Shown here one piece after another: positions 51,394-59,981 of a stretch of 64,000 bases of DNA. This DNA is from Oscillibacter sp. Its GTDB lineage: Bacteria; Bacillota; Clostridia; Oscillospirales; Oscillospiraceae. The DNA lies in assembly GCA_022791875.1 (NCBI GenBank), contig JAAVZX010000019.1, positions 95,610-159,609 on the forward strand, written 5' to 3'. Position 1 is the first letter of the stretch; the number at the start of each line of letters is the position of its first letter. The notes under the pieces were generated by a model. That model did not search any database, had not been told where the DNA came from, and saw only the letters and a list, made by a program, of their open reading frames with translations. The position numbers were made by a program, and so were the translations under genes.

Positions 51394-51422
51394 TTGCCGG
51401 GTTCGGGCAAATGTAGTATAAT
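51394..51422 (+). promoter_or_regulatory. Promoter of the LytTR regulator gene
   Basis: TTGCCG (51394-51399), 17 bp, TATAAT (51417-51422), 37 bp ahead of the start. Confidence 0.75.
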
Positions 51423-51459
51423 GGCCTGACACGACAAATGCAAGGGGGTGAACTGCGCC

Positions 51460-52179
51460 ATGCTGCGGATCGCCATCTGCGACGACGACAGCGCCGCCGT
51501 TCAATCCAACCGGAATATCGCGGAGGACTGCCTGAAACAGTGCGGGACCGCTGGGGAAATCTCCGCCTATACCCACAGTGAAAATCTGCTCTACGATATC
51601 ACCGAGGACGGCTTTTTCTTCGACCTGATCCTTCTGGACATCGAGATGCCCGGCAGCACGGGGATGGAGCTGGCCGGGGCCGTCAGGCCCTTCCTGCCCA
51701 ACGTGAAGATCATCTTCATCACCTCCCATATCAAATACGCCATTGACGCTTTCGAGCTGTCCATCTTCCGCTACGTCCCCAAAAACGACATTGCGCGGCG
51801 GCTTCCCGCGGCGGTCTGCGACGCCATTCGGCTGATCGGGCTGGAGGACGGGAAATTCTACACCATTCAGACCAACAGCCGCTTGGAGAAGATTCCGTAC
51901 AAGGAAATCCTTTACATTGAGCGGGATGGGAAAAACGCGAGCATCGCTACAGTCAGCGGGGCCGCGAAGGTCCGGAAGAGCTTGCAGCAGGTTCATGGGG
52001 AGCTGGGCGCGGAAGAGTTTATCTTCATCGACCGGGGCTGTATCGTCAACATGATCCACGTCATGCAGGTCAGGGACGGCGGCGTTGTGCTGAAAAACGG
52101 CGCGGTCCTTCCCGTCAGCCGGTCCCACCTGCAAGAGGTGAAGGCGCAGATCAACGCCTACTGGGGGAACCATATATGA
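51460..52179 (+). CDS. LytTR-family response regulator
   Basis: A 239-residue AgrA-like regulator. The receiver has acidic residues Asp8-10 and phosphoacceptor Asp60 in LLDIEMPG. The LytTR domain covers about 140-239 (KIPYKEILYIERDGKNASI, FIDRGCIVNMIHVMQVRDGG, VLPVSRSHLQEVKAQI). ATG 51460 follows AAGGGGGTG at a good distance; the GTG at 51448 overlaps that site. It overlaps the kinase gene by ATGA. Confidence 0.93.
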   Translation: MLRIAICDDDSAAVQSNRNIAEDCLKQCGTAGEISAYTHSENLLYDITEDGFFFDLILLDIEMPGSTGMELAGAVRPFLPNVKIIFITSHIKYAIDAFELSIFRYVPKNDIARRLPAAVCDAIRLIGLEDGKFYTIQTNSRLEKIPYKEILYIERDGKNASIATVSGAAKVRKSLQQVHGELGAEEFIFIDRGCIVNMIHVMQVRDGGVVLKNGAVLPVSRSHLQEVKAQINAYWGNHI

Positions 52180-53462
52180 CGGAGGTTTTTCTGCTTTGCT
52201 CCGGCGCGTTGGCGGGGGCGGTGCGGGTTCTCGTTGGATTGCTTCTCATTTGGAGGCTCCTGTCCGCCGGGAAACCTGACGGGAAAAGCATGGCAGTGGG
52301 GTTGATTGGGGCGCTGGGCCTCACGGTCTTGCTGTCGCTGGCGGGCGTGGACGGCTTTTATCGGATGGCGCTGGAGGCGGTGTTGATCGCTGTCTGCGCG
52401 CACTGGCGGCAAAGGGCTGAGCTGAGGATGGGGCTGTTCGTCAGCGTGTTTTATGAGATCGGCGCGGCTTTCTGGCAGTTCCTGCTGGCGGCGGGGCTGG
52501 GTATCCTGTTTCGGTCCCAGGAATTTCTTGACGCCGGGACGGCGGCGGGGCAGTCCGCTGTCTGGCTGCTTCATGGGCTGCTGATCGCTTTGGCGGTCTG
52601 CCTCTCAAAAGGGCGGGAAATCGAAAAAAATGCAGCGTTCCGCGCCGTTTCCGCCGCAGCTTTGGCGGGCTTCCTGGCGGCGGTCACGCTGTCGGAACAA
52701 ACCGTTCTGTCCATCCCCGACGATACCCTCTATATGTGGACCATCCTGTCGGTGGTGCTGATGATGGCGGTGCTGGTGTTCAACATCAACCGGCAATACG
52801 AGGTGGAAAAGGAGCTGGCGAAGCTGAAATCGGAGCAGGCCGAGCTGCTGGAGCGGGACTACACCGCTGTTAACCGCGCCTACCAGGCCAACGCCAGGCT
52901 CTTCCACGACCTCCACAACCACATCGGGGTCCTGCGCCAGCTCCTTGCCCGCGGACAGTCCGAAGAGGCCGTCCGTTACCTGGACGAACTGCAGGCCCCC
53001 ATCCAGAACCTGACCGCCGCCGTCTGGACCGGCGACGAGACGGCGGACTACCTGATCAACAGCAAGGCCGCGGAAGCGGCGTCCTCCGGCATCCGCTTCC
53101 AGGTCCAGGCAGAATTTCCGCGCCGCGCCAACATCCGGAGCGTGGACCTCTGCGCGATTCTGGGGAACCTGCTGGACAACGCCATTGAAGCGGCCCGGCA
53201 GGTGCCGGAGCCGGAGGGGCGGACGGTGGCCCTCACCATCCGCCGCATTCACCAGATGCTGGTGATCAAGGTGGAGAACAGCTTTGCCGTTTCTCCTGTG
53301 GGAGAAAACGGGGTGCTGAAAACCACGAAGACGGAGGGCGGGCTCCATGGCTGGGGGCTGAAAAGCGCTCAGACCGCCGCGGAGAAGTATGACGGGATGG
53401 TGCAGGCGGGGGTCTCCGGGGGCGTCTTTCGGGCGGTGGCGACGCTGTCCTTCCGGCCCTGA
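52176..53462 (+). CDS. GHKL-type sensor histidine kinase (AgrC-like)
   Basis: A 428-residue kinase. Six membrane helices fill residues 1-205. A coiled region leads to the phosphoacceptor His244 in FHDLHNHIGVLRQLL, then the GHKL ATPase domain (ILGNLLDNAIEAARQVPE and GGLHGWGLKSAQTAAEKYDG). This design is typical of peptide-sensing kinases. It starts within the LytTR gene stop. No AgrB/AgrD-type signal genes are next to it. Confidence 0.93.
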   Translation: MTEVFLLCSGALAGAVRVLVGLLLIWRLLSAGKPDGKSMAVGLIGALGLTVLLSLAGVDGFYRMALEAVLIAVCAHWRQRAELRMGLFVSVFYEIGAAFWQFLLAAGLGILFRSQEFLDAGTAAGQSAVWLLHGLLIALAVCLSKGREIEKNAAFRAVSAAALAGFLAAVTLSEQTVLSIPDDTLYMWTILSVVLMMAVLVFNINRQYEVEKELAKLKSEQAELLERDYTAVNRAYQANARLFHDLHNHIGVLRQLLARGQSEEAVRYLDELQAPIQNLTAAVWTGDETADYLINSKAAEAASSGIRFQVQAEFPRRANIRSVDLCAILGNLLDNAIEAARQVPEPEGRTVALTIRRIHQMLVIKVENSFAVSPVGENGVLKTTKTEGGLHGWGLKSAQTAAEKYDGMVQAGVSGGVFRAVATLSFRP

Positions 53463-53501
53463 GATAAAGCGCGCAAATTCAAATTTGAAAGGAGATAAGA
53501 C

Positions 53502-53828
53502 ATGAAAAAGTTCGATGAAAACTATAAGCTGCTGGAGGAAATGTACGAGGACGATTACTTCCCGGACTTCCTGGTGGACAAGGTGAAAGGGGCACTTCAA
53601 ACGGTAATCGCCCTGCTGGAGGGCGGCGAAACCGGTACAGAGGCGGTTCAGGAAAAGCTGGACGAGGCCGTCCGCGCCATCAATGACTTGCAGGACGAGT
53701 TCGACGAGAATGACAGCGAGATCGAAACGGTGGCCCGGGACTGCATCGGGGAATCTGTGGGCTATCTTTTGGAGTGGTTCGGCATTCCGATTGATTTGGA
53801 GGAGGCCCTTCGGGAGCGGGATTGGTAA
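53502..53828 (+). CDS. DUF5713-family protein
   Basis: A 108-residue acidic helical protein, cytosolic. The pattern KFDENYKLLEEMYEDDYFPDFLVDKVKGAL, DLQDEFDENDSEIETVARDCI and the terminal GYLLEWFGIPIDLEEALRERDW agree with my recollection of DUF5713, a family without known function. GGAGATAAGAC precedes ATG 53502, 39 bp after the kinase gene, so it is probably co-transcribed with the two-component pair. Confidence 0.75.
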   Translation: MKKFDENYKLLEEMYEDDYFPDFLVDKVKGALQTVIALLEGGETGTEAVQEKLDEAVRAINDLQDEFDENDSEIETVARDCIGESVGYLLEWFGIPIDLEEALRERDW

Positions 53829-53887
53829 GCCCCGCGGCGGCTTCCGGTTCGTCGGGCGCTTGTCCTTATTGGATGAACGCCCTTTTT

Positions 53888-53948
53888 CGCGGTCAAAAAC
53901 CTGCTGTTTGCGGACAGTTCCGCACGGGCCACGGTTTTCTGCTATGAT
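53888..53948 (+). promoter_or_regulatory. Possible regulated promoter of the mini-protein/ABC genes
   Basis: CGCGGTCA (53888-53895) and TGCGGACA (53909-53916) are imperfect repeats with a 21-bp period, as at the LytTR operator. TATGAT (53943-53948) is a usable -10 without a good -35, as expected for an activated promoter. Confidence 0.4.
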
Positions 53949-53991
53949 GCAGGTACATCAAAGGAAGCGCTGCTTCAAGGAGGAAACGGTT

Positions 53992-54150
53992 ATGCGTCAT
54001 GTTTATGTGCGGGGGATTCTGGCTTTGGTCTGGCTGGCGGCGGCTGTCGTCTGCGGGGTGCGGGGAAACGGAGCCGGGGCGGCGCTCTATGCTCTGATGG
54101 GCGCTGCTTTTGGCGTCTCCGCTTACGCCGCCTGGAAAAAGAGGGGCTGA
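53992..54150 (+). CDS. 52-residue two-helix membrane protein
   Basis: A small protein with two hydrophobic helices (GILALVWLAAAVVCGV and GAALYALMGAAFGVSAYAAW) joined by a Gly-rich turn (RGNGAG) and ending in KKRG. CAAGGAGG precedes ATG 53992. It ends 2 bp before the ABC ATPase gene, so translation is likely coupled. It could be a transporter accessory subunit or a bacteriocin-like peptide exported or countered by the ABC proteins. Sequence alone cannot decide. Confidence 0.7.
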   Translation: MRHVYVRGILALVWLAAAVVCGVRGNGAGAALYALMGAAFGVSAYAAWKKRG

Positions 54151-54152
54151 CT

Positions 54153-54860
54153 ATGGACGGGACGGTTCTGGAGCTGGAGAACCTCAGCGCCTGGTATGAG
54201 GCGGGGAAGGACGTGCTGGCGGGGCTTTCCCTCCGGCTTGAGCGGCATGAGGTGGTGGGGCTGATCGGGCTGAACGGGGCGGGGAAGACGACGCTTTTGA
54301 AAACGCTGTCCGGGCTGCACGAGGGCTTCCGGTTCGACAGCCTCCGGCTGGATGGACGGCCCGCGGCTTTCCGGGACAAGCGCTTCAAGCTCTGCCGGTA
54401 TACCGTGTTTGAAGAGGATCGGTCTTTCCAGTATTTTACTTTTTCTGAGTACCTTTCCTATGTGGCGGCGGCATATAAAATCTTGCTGCCGGACGTGTCC
54501 AATCTGGTGCGGAGCTTTCATTTCGAGGCTTATACCGGTACGCTGCTGAAGGACCTGTCCACGGGGAACAGGAAGAAGGCATTTTTGATCACGGCCTTCG
54601 CGCTGAGGCCGGAATTGCTGCTGCTGGACGAGCCGGTGAACGGGCTGGATTTCCAAAGTACGGAATTTCTCTATCAGCTGATCGCCGGGTACAGGGAGCA
54701 CGGGACGCTCCTCTTCTCCTCCCATATTCTGGAGAGCATCACCCTGACTTCGGACCGGGTGCTGGTGCTGGAAGATGGAAAAATCCAGAAGTGCTTTGCG
54801 GGCGATCAGATCAACGCTGTGAACATTCGGGAGGCTCTTCATGATGAAAATGTGCTTTGA
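54153..54860 (+). CDS. ABC transporter ATP-binding protein
   Basis: A 235-residue ATPase. Walker A is GLNGAGKTT (39-47) and Walker B is LLLLDEPVNGLDF. The signature is LSTGNRKKAFLI in place of LSGGQ, a change seen in ATPases of small exporters. It overlaps the permease gene by 20 bp. The partner permease and mini-protein suggest export or self-protection. Confidence 0.9.
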   Translation: MDGTVLELENLSAWYEAGKDVLAGLSLRLERHEVVGLIGLNGAGKTTLLKTLSGLHEGFRFDSLRLDGRPAAFRDKRFKLCRYTVFEEDRSFQYFTFSEYLSYVAAAYKILLPDVSNLVRSFHFEAYTGTLLKDLSTGNRKKAFLITAFALRPELLLLDEPVNGLDFQSTEFLYQLIAGYREHGTLLFSSHILESITLTSDRVLVLEDGKIQKCFAGDQINAVNIREALHDENVL

Positions 54861-55980
54861 TGTAGCTGCCAGGAAATTATTCGGCGTCAGATATGGACGG
54901 CTGGCGCGGGTGCTTTTTGTGGATTTGGCGGTGTTTTGGGGGCTGTATCTGGCCGGGTTCCGGGTGCGGATCAGCCCCGCTGTCCTGTATCTGATGGTCA
55001 GCACATTTTCCGCCGGGATTATGTGGCAGGCCCTTGCTTCCCAGGACAACGCGGCGAATATGGAGAATCTGTTTATGCTTCCCTTTGAGGATCGGAATGT
55101 GGTGTTTTCCTGCGTGGCCGCGCTGGGGGCGTACACGCTACTGACGAAGACTGCTGGATTGCTGGCGGTGGTGCTGGGTGTCTCCGTTTGGAGCGGGACG
55201 GAGGTTTTGGGGTGCGTCCTATGCGGGGTTAATGCTGTTCTCGCGACTGCGTGCGTTTACTCGCGGAGGCGTCTGCGGACCGCGGCGGGATTGATTTGGA
55301 CGGGGATGATCCTTGCCGCGTTTTTCGTGGTGGGAAGGATGCGGCTGATATTTCTTATCCTGATATGCAGTTCTATGACCGCGTTCCTGCTTCTGTGTTG
55401 GACTGACGCCTATGCCTTCCGGCGTCCTGGCAAAAGCAAGCACGCTGTCAGGAGCTGCCGCCGCTATTCCGTATGGCGTTATTTGTTCCGCTATCTGATG
55501 GCGCACAAGAATTATCTGGCTAACACCGTCATTATGTGGGGCGCAGCCTGCGTTCTGCCGGTGCTGCTTGGGCAGATGGAGGCGCGGTTTGTCCTGCCGG
55601 TGGGCTTCGCTGTCCTCTCCCTCAATACGCCCATCTGCATCCTCCTTTCCTGCAACCCGGCGCTGGAACAGGCGCTACGGTTCCTGCCGGGTCAGCGGAG
55701 GGCGTTCTGTGTTCCCTACGGGCTTTTCATATTTTGCTGTCATATGATCGCGGACGCCGTCTTTTTGTGCAGCTGGCAAATTCAGATCGGCGGGGTCACT
55801 CCGCTTGCAGTCTTGACGGCAGCTTCCTTTGCGCTGCTGAGCGCGTCCGGCTCCGTTCTGCTGGAGTGGCACTTCCCCATCCGGGGCTGGAAGATTGAAA
55901 GCGACCTCTGGCACCATCCGCGGAAGTATGTCGTGCCCGCCGCCATGCTCCTGCTGGCCGGACTGGCGGGAATGTTTTGA
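54841..55980 (+). CDS. ABC transporter permease
   Basis: A 379-residue membrane protein with about ten helices and few charged loops. A cytosolic segment NMENLFMLPFEDRNVVFSC near residue 75 is likely the ATPase contact. It is not of the FtsX type. It begins within the ATPase gene. The stop at 55980 lies 19 bp from the convergent AraC/GyrI-like gene. Confidence 0.85.
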   Translation: MMKMCFDVAARKLFGVRYGRLARVLFVDLAVFWGLYLAGFRVRISPAVLYLMVSTFSAGIMWQALASQDNAANMENLFMLPFEDRNVVFSCVAALGAYTLLTKTAGLLAVVLGVSVWSGTEVLGCVLCGVNAVLATACVYSRRRLRTAAGLIWTGMILAAFFVVGRMRLIFLILICSSMTAFLLLCWTDAYAFRRPGKSKHAVRSCRRYSVWRYLFRYLMAHKNYLANTVIMWGAACVLPVLLGQMEARFVLPVGFAVLSLNTPICILLSCNPALEQALRFLPGQRRAFCVPYGLFIFCCHMIADAVFLCSWQIQIGGVTPLAVLTAASFALLSASGSVLLEWHFPIRGWKIESDLWHHPRKYVVPAAMLLLAGLAGMF

Positions 55981-55999
55981 AAACCGATTCAACCCCCCG

Positions 56000-56851
56000 T
56001 TACGCCTTTTTCTTTGCTACGGGTACCCACACCTCGTACTGCGCGTTCTGCGGGTCCGGGTTCAAGTAAACCTCAATGTCGGGGGCGTCGGCATATTCAT
56101 AGCCGGATGTCGGAAGCCATTCCGTGATAATCCGCCGCTCCAGTTCCTGGATGGACTGGTTTGTACCCGCTCCGGAAAAGATTGCCCAGGCAGACGCGGG
56201 AACGGTAAATTCTTCAAATTCACCCTTTGCCTTCGTGGTGGAAACGGCGATAAAATACCTCCATTGTTCCTCATCACTGCAGGCGCTTACGCCCAGAAGC
56301 CCCACCGGCGGCGTATCCATCATGCCCGCCAGTTTCTGGATGGTCCCGCTCACAGCCGCCTCCTGCCACAGCTTTGGCACAACCGTAAAATTGTTTTCGA
56401 TTTCCTTGTCGAGCGGAACAGATACGCCAACGATGCGGAACGCCTCTTTTGTCTCGATTCTGTAATCCATCTCCGTTGCTCCTTTCACAGCAATTCTAAA
56501 CACAATGGGGGAAAACGATTTCACGGATACGCCCCCGCTCTTCACGGACGACGGGGCTATTCCGTGAAAGGACTGGAAGGCCCTGTTAAACGCGGTCGGG
56601 GAACGGTAGCCGTATTTTTCCGCGATATCAATCACTCGTTCCGCCCCGCCCTGCAGGTCTACCGCCGCCAAGGACATTTTCCGCCTCCGGATATACTCCG
56701 CCAGAGGGAGGCCCGCCATGTAAGCAAACATTCTCTGGTAGTGATAGGCGGAGCAGCAGGCAATCCGCGCAAGCTGTTCATAGTCAATTTCGCCTGTCAG
56801 ATGTTCCTCAATGTAATTCATGCTCTGGTTCAGCCGTTCAACCCATTCCAT
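56000..56851 (-). CDS. AraC-family regulator with GyrI-like effector domain
   Basis: A 283-residue regulator. The N-terminal 100 residues are the AraC DNA-binding domain (SMNYIEEHLTGEIDYEQLAR, YHYQRMFAYMAGLPLAEYIRRRKM, then YRSPTAFNRAFQSFHG). The C-terminal 160 residues form a GyrI/Rob-type small-molecule pocket (MDYRIETKEAFRIVGVSVPL, ending DIEVYLNPDPQNAQYEVWVPV). Such proteins respond to hydrophobic drugs. AAAGGAGG precedes ATG 56851; the longer frame has no support. Confidence 0.9.
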   Translation of the reverse strand: MEWVERLNQSMNYIEEHLTGEIDYEQLARIACCSAYHYQRMFAYMAGLPLAEYIRRRKMSLAAVDLQGGAERVIDIAEKYGYRSPTAFNRAFQSFHGIAPSSVKSGGVSVKSFSPIVFRIAVKGATEMDYRIETKEAFRIVGVSVPLDKEIENNFTVVPKLWQEAAVSGTIQKLAGMMDTPPVGLLGVSACSDEEQWRYFIAVSTTKAKGEFEEFTVPASAWAIFSGAGTNQSIQELERRIITEWLPTSGYEYADAPDIEVYLNPDPQNAQYEVWVPVAKKKA

Positions 56852-56976
56852 GAGATACCTCCTTTGTACCGCGTCCTGCTGACGCCGATTTACATTTATT
56901 ATAATGCCTATTCTTAGATTTTTCCTCTCTATCCTTGCACAAAAAAGAGAGGCAGGCAAAAAATATTTTCGGCAAG

Positions 56977-57009
56977 AAGGGGCCTGACTCTCCGAAAGCC
57001 AGGCCCCTT
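56977..57009. terminator. Hairpin behind the ABC permease gene
   Basis: AAGGGGCCTG pairs with CAGGCCCCTT around a 13-base loop. It lies 25 bp past the stop of the minus-strand permease. Short T-runs are present on each side. Confidence 0.6.
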
Positions 57010-57033
57010 TTCGCCGCCCATTGTTACAGAAAT

Positions 57034-58281
57034 TCAATTCACCCTATGCCTGCAATAGGAGCGGACTGCAAGAAATGCAAACAGCGGAATCTCGATGACG
57101 CAGGCTCCGGCCATCGCATGGGGCGTCCAGACTGCCAGCCCGCCCAGCGTCAAAAACCGGAAGTCCGTGATGGCGTACAGGATGCTGGCCTGGATGCTGG
57201 TGCCGCTGGCCGGGAGGATGCTGCACAGCCATGTGGACAGCGCGCCCGGCACTGCCATGGAGAGCACCACCGGCGCGATGCAGAACACCAGCGCGGAAGC
57301 CAGGGACGCCACGGTGTTCTTGCAGCGCGACGAGAGAAACAGCGTGAAGCTCACGGAGGCCAGCACCGAGAGAAGCCCTGCGGCGGCGAACAGGAGCTGA
57401 AGTTCTCCGATATTCAGATCTGCAAGCGTCACAATCGAGTACAACATTTGAACAGAGGTTTTCGTGCATTCCCAGCCAAACAGGCTGTTTGCTGTCAAAA
57501 TATGCACGGCGGCACAGATGATGAAGGCGGCGCCGCTGACAAACAGGGCGGACAGAATCTTTGCGGCGCCCAGCCTGGCCCTGCCGTATCGGGTACAGCG
57601 CAGAATGTCGTCCGCGCCGGACTGGTAGTCCGCGGAAAACGCCGGGGCGGCCATTACCACGCAGAACAGCAGCACCAGAAAGCCCATGATATTCTGGTAG
57701 TCCAGGACGGTGGAGCTCATGCCTGGATAGACCGTGAAAGGCTTTTCCACATTCTGGTACATTTTTACGGTGCTGCGCTGGGCCGCGGTGCTGTCCGGCT
57801 GCTCCAGCGCCATCAGTGCGGCGATTCGGGATTCGCAGACGGAATAGTAGTTGTCGATTTGCTCCGGATCGATCTCCATAATAGAGGGGGCCATGCCGGT
57901 TTTGGGGTCCGCAAACGCCTCTTTGACGCCGTGCAGCAGAGGAGAAATTGGAAGAATTTCGCGCTGGTAAACGCCATCCGGCAAGTCGTAAGATTCTGTT
58001 ACGCCGTAGGATTTGAGGCAGGCTTGATACGTTTCCACCGCCTCTCGCACACGCTCCGGGGTGACAAGTCCAGAGGCGTCCGCCTGCTGCTCTTTCTCGT
58101 GGGCAATAGAGGCTAAGCCGGTCAGGTTGATCTCGTTTCCATCCTCGTCTGTGTAATTGCTGTAACAGTAGGTGGTAGGAAGCCACGCCAGTATGACGGA
58201 TAAAATCAGTGCAAATACCATTAAAATTTGAGTAATTCTTGCCTTTAGAACCCGTTTTAGTTCCAATTGAAAAATTCTCAT
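57034..58281 (-). CDS. ABC transporter permease
   Basis: A 415-residue membrane protein: one N-terminal helix (ITQILMVFALILSVILAWLP), an extracellular domain of about 165 residues, then five or six helices. The motif SADYQSGADDILRCTRYGRARLGAAKIL is typical of ABC-2-type permeases in Clostridia. ATG 58281 overlaps the ATPase stop by ATGA, with GGGAGGTG upstream. The substrate is unknown. Confidence 0.88.
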   Translation of the reverse strand: MRIFQLELKRVLKARITQILMVFALILSVILAWLPTTYCYSNYTDEDGNEINLTGLASIAHEKEQQADASGLVTPERVREAVETYQACLKSYGVTESYDLPDGVYQREILPISPLLHGVKEAFADPKTGMAPSIMEIDPEQIDNYYSVCESRIAALMALEQPDSTAAQRSTVKMYQNVEKPFTVYPGMSSTVLDYQNIMGFLVLLFCVVMAAPAFSADYQSGADDILRCTRYGRARLGAAKILSALFVSGAAFIICAAVHILTANSLFGWECTKTSVQMLYSIVTLADLNIGELQLLFAAAGLLSVLASVSFTLFLSSRCKNTVASLASALVFCIAPVVLSMAVPGALSTWLCSILPASGTSIQASILYAITDFRFLTLGGLAVWTPHAMAGACVIEIPLFAFLAVRSYCRHRVN

Positions 58282-59174
58282 CCCCCACACCTCCCCTCAT
58301 GTTCCCCGCCGCTCTGCGGGAACAGCCACAAGTACAAATCCTCCAGCCGGGGCGCGGCGGCTGTGGAATCTGCGCTGCAAGGCTGCTCCGCCAGGTAGCG
58401 GATGGAGACGCCGCCGTCACTCTCATTCCGCAGGCTGACAATCTGGATCCTGCTTTCATATTTTGTCACCTCCCCCGGCGAAACCGTACAGCTCCACACC
58501 TTCCCCTCCACCAATTTTACCAGTTCTTCCGTCGTCCCAACAGCCAGCAGCCTGCCGTCCCTGATGATCGCGTGGCACGTGGCAATGTACTCCACATCCG
58601 GGACAATGTGGGTGGAAATCAGGACGATCCGGTCATGGGCGAACTCCGACAGCAGGTTCCGGAACCGCACCCGTTCGCCTGGGTCCAGGCCCCCCGTGGG
58701 CTCATCCAAAATCAGAACCTCCGGGTCGTTCAGCAGCGCCTGGGCAATCCCTACCCGGCGCTTCATCCCGCCGGAGAGCCTGGAGATTTTCTTGCCGCTG
58801 ACGTTCGACAGGGAGACGCGCTCCAGCAATTCGTGAATTTTCCTCCGGCTCTGCCGCTCCGGAAGTCCTTTCAGCGCGGCCACGTAGGCCAGGTAGTCCC
58901 TGACGCTGAACTCCGGGTGGTAGCCGAATTCCTGGGGCAGGTAGCCGAAAATATTCCGGTAGCGCTCTCCCAGCGTCTGAATGGGGATTCCGTCGTACAG
59001 GACCTGGCCGGAGGTGGGGGCCATAATGCCGGCAATGATCCGCATCAGGGTGGTCTTGCCCGCGCCGTTGGCCCCCAGGAGGCTCCAGACCCCCGGCGTC
59101 AGATTCAAACTGATGCTGCTGACGGCTTTTTTGTCCCTGAAACGCTTGGAAACGCGGTCAATCTGCAATTCCAT
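58278..59174 (-). CDS. ABC transporter ATP-binding protein
   Basis: A 298-residue ATPase. Walker A is GANGAGKTT, the signature is LSGGMKRRVGIAQALL, and Walker B is VLILDEPTGGLDPGERV. A C-terminal extension of about 85 residues follows, as in drug- or peptide-export ATPases. GGAAGGAG precedes ATG 59174. A dyad hairpin lies in the leader. Confidence 0.93.
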   Translation of the reverse strand: MELQIDRVSKRFRDKKAVSSISLNLTPGVWSLLGANGAGKTTLMRIIAGIMAPTSGQVLYDGIPIQTLGERYRNIFGYLPQEFGYHPEFSVRDYLAYVAALKGLPERQSRRKIHELLERVSLSNVSGKKISRLSGGMKRRVGIAQALLNDPEVLILDEPTGGLDPGERVRFRNLLSEFAHDRIVLISTHIVPDVEYIATCHAIIRDGRLLAVGTTEELVKLVEGKVWSCTVSPGEVTKYESRIQIVSLRNESDGGVSIRYLAEQPCSADSTAAAPRLEDLYLWLFPQSGGEHEGRCGG

Positions 59175-59210
59175 GTGAAAACTCCTTCCAGTTTGCAAAA
59201 AATAGACGTT

Positions 59211-59244
59211 CCCGCCTTGGTACGGTTATTGTACCAGAAGCGGG
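59211..59244. promoter_or_regulatory. Dyad upstream of the ABC genes
   Basis: CCCGC and TGGTAC pair with GTACCA and GCGGG around a seven-base loop. On the minus strand the loop contains TACAAT, a possible -10 box. It could be an operator or a leader hairpin. Confidence 0.45.
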
Positions 59245-59338
59245 AGCGCTGTTTTCTTGTTTATACGCATGGATTTCCTCTGTTTTTCTGCGGAAATTCT
59301 AACAATTTTCATACAAACTGTCTCTGTGTATTCTGACG

Positions 59339-59959
59339 TTAAGAGAAGAAAAATGTTTTCAATTCTTTTCCCAGCAAAGTGGGCGCATCCACGTTGACCT
59401 CGTGCCCCGCGTTGGGAATCAGTGAAATTTCTGCATTTGGTATCTGCTCCTTTAGCTTCATGGATGCCCGTCTGTTTGCCCTGTCTTTTTCTCCGCATAT
59501 CACCAGCGTCCGGCAGTGAATATATTTCAAATCCTGATAAAAGTCTAAGCCTATCATGGATTTTGAAAGGCTGATCATGCTGGCTTTTCCAAAACCGGTT
59601 TCCTTAAAAGCAGATTCAGGCATAAAGCGGAAAATCAGGTTTTGAAATCTCAGCAGATTGTCAGGTGCTGAAAACTGTGTACCTATGAGCACGAGAGAAT
59701 TTACACGGTTTCCATGCTCAACCGCGTATTGCAGGGCAAGCATTCCGCCCAGTGACAGACCGCACAAATTCAACGGTCCATCAATATCTTCACAGTATTT
59801 TTCAAACGTGTGATACAGATTATAATAGGACACTTCTGTATTGCGCAGCCAATCCGACAAATCAGGACATAAGATTTCAAATCCTTTCCCCATCGTCATG
59901 ATTGTACTTTCCCAGCTCGACGATACCTGTCCCAGCCCATGAAGCATTATAGTTTTCAT
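59339..59959 (-). CDS. Alpha/beta hydrolase
   Basis: A 206-residue hydrolase. It starts LHGLGQVSSSWES, has the nucleophile elbow GLSLGG with Ser69, an acid in VICGEKDRANR, and the catalytic His in NAGHEVN. Substrate unknown; it resembles small esterases of the 2-succinyl-6-hydroxy-cyclohexadiene synthase type. Its base composition is clearly more AT-rich than that of its neighbours, which may mean recent acquisition. Flanked by the ABC transporter and the acyltransferase on the same strand. Confidence 0.88.
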   Translation of the reverse strand: MKTIMLHGLGQVSSSWESTIMTMGKGFEILCPDLSDWLRNTEVSYYNLYHTFEKYCEDIDGPLNLCGLSLGGMLALQYAVEHGNRVNSLVLIGTQFSAPDNLLRFQNLIFRFMPESAFKETGFGKASMISLSKSMIGLDFYQDLKYIHCRTLVICGEKDRANRRASMKLKEQIPNAEISLIPNAGHEVNVDAPTLLGKELKTFFFS

Positions 59960-59981
59960 ATCTTCTGCTCCTCATCCCTGT

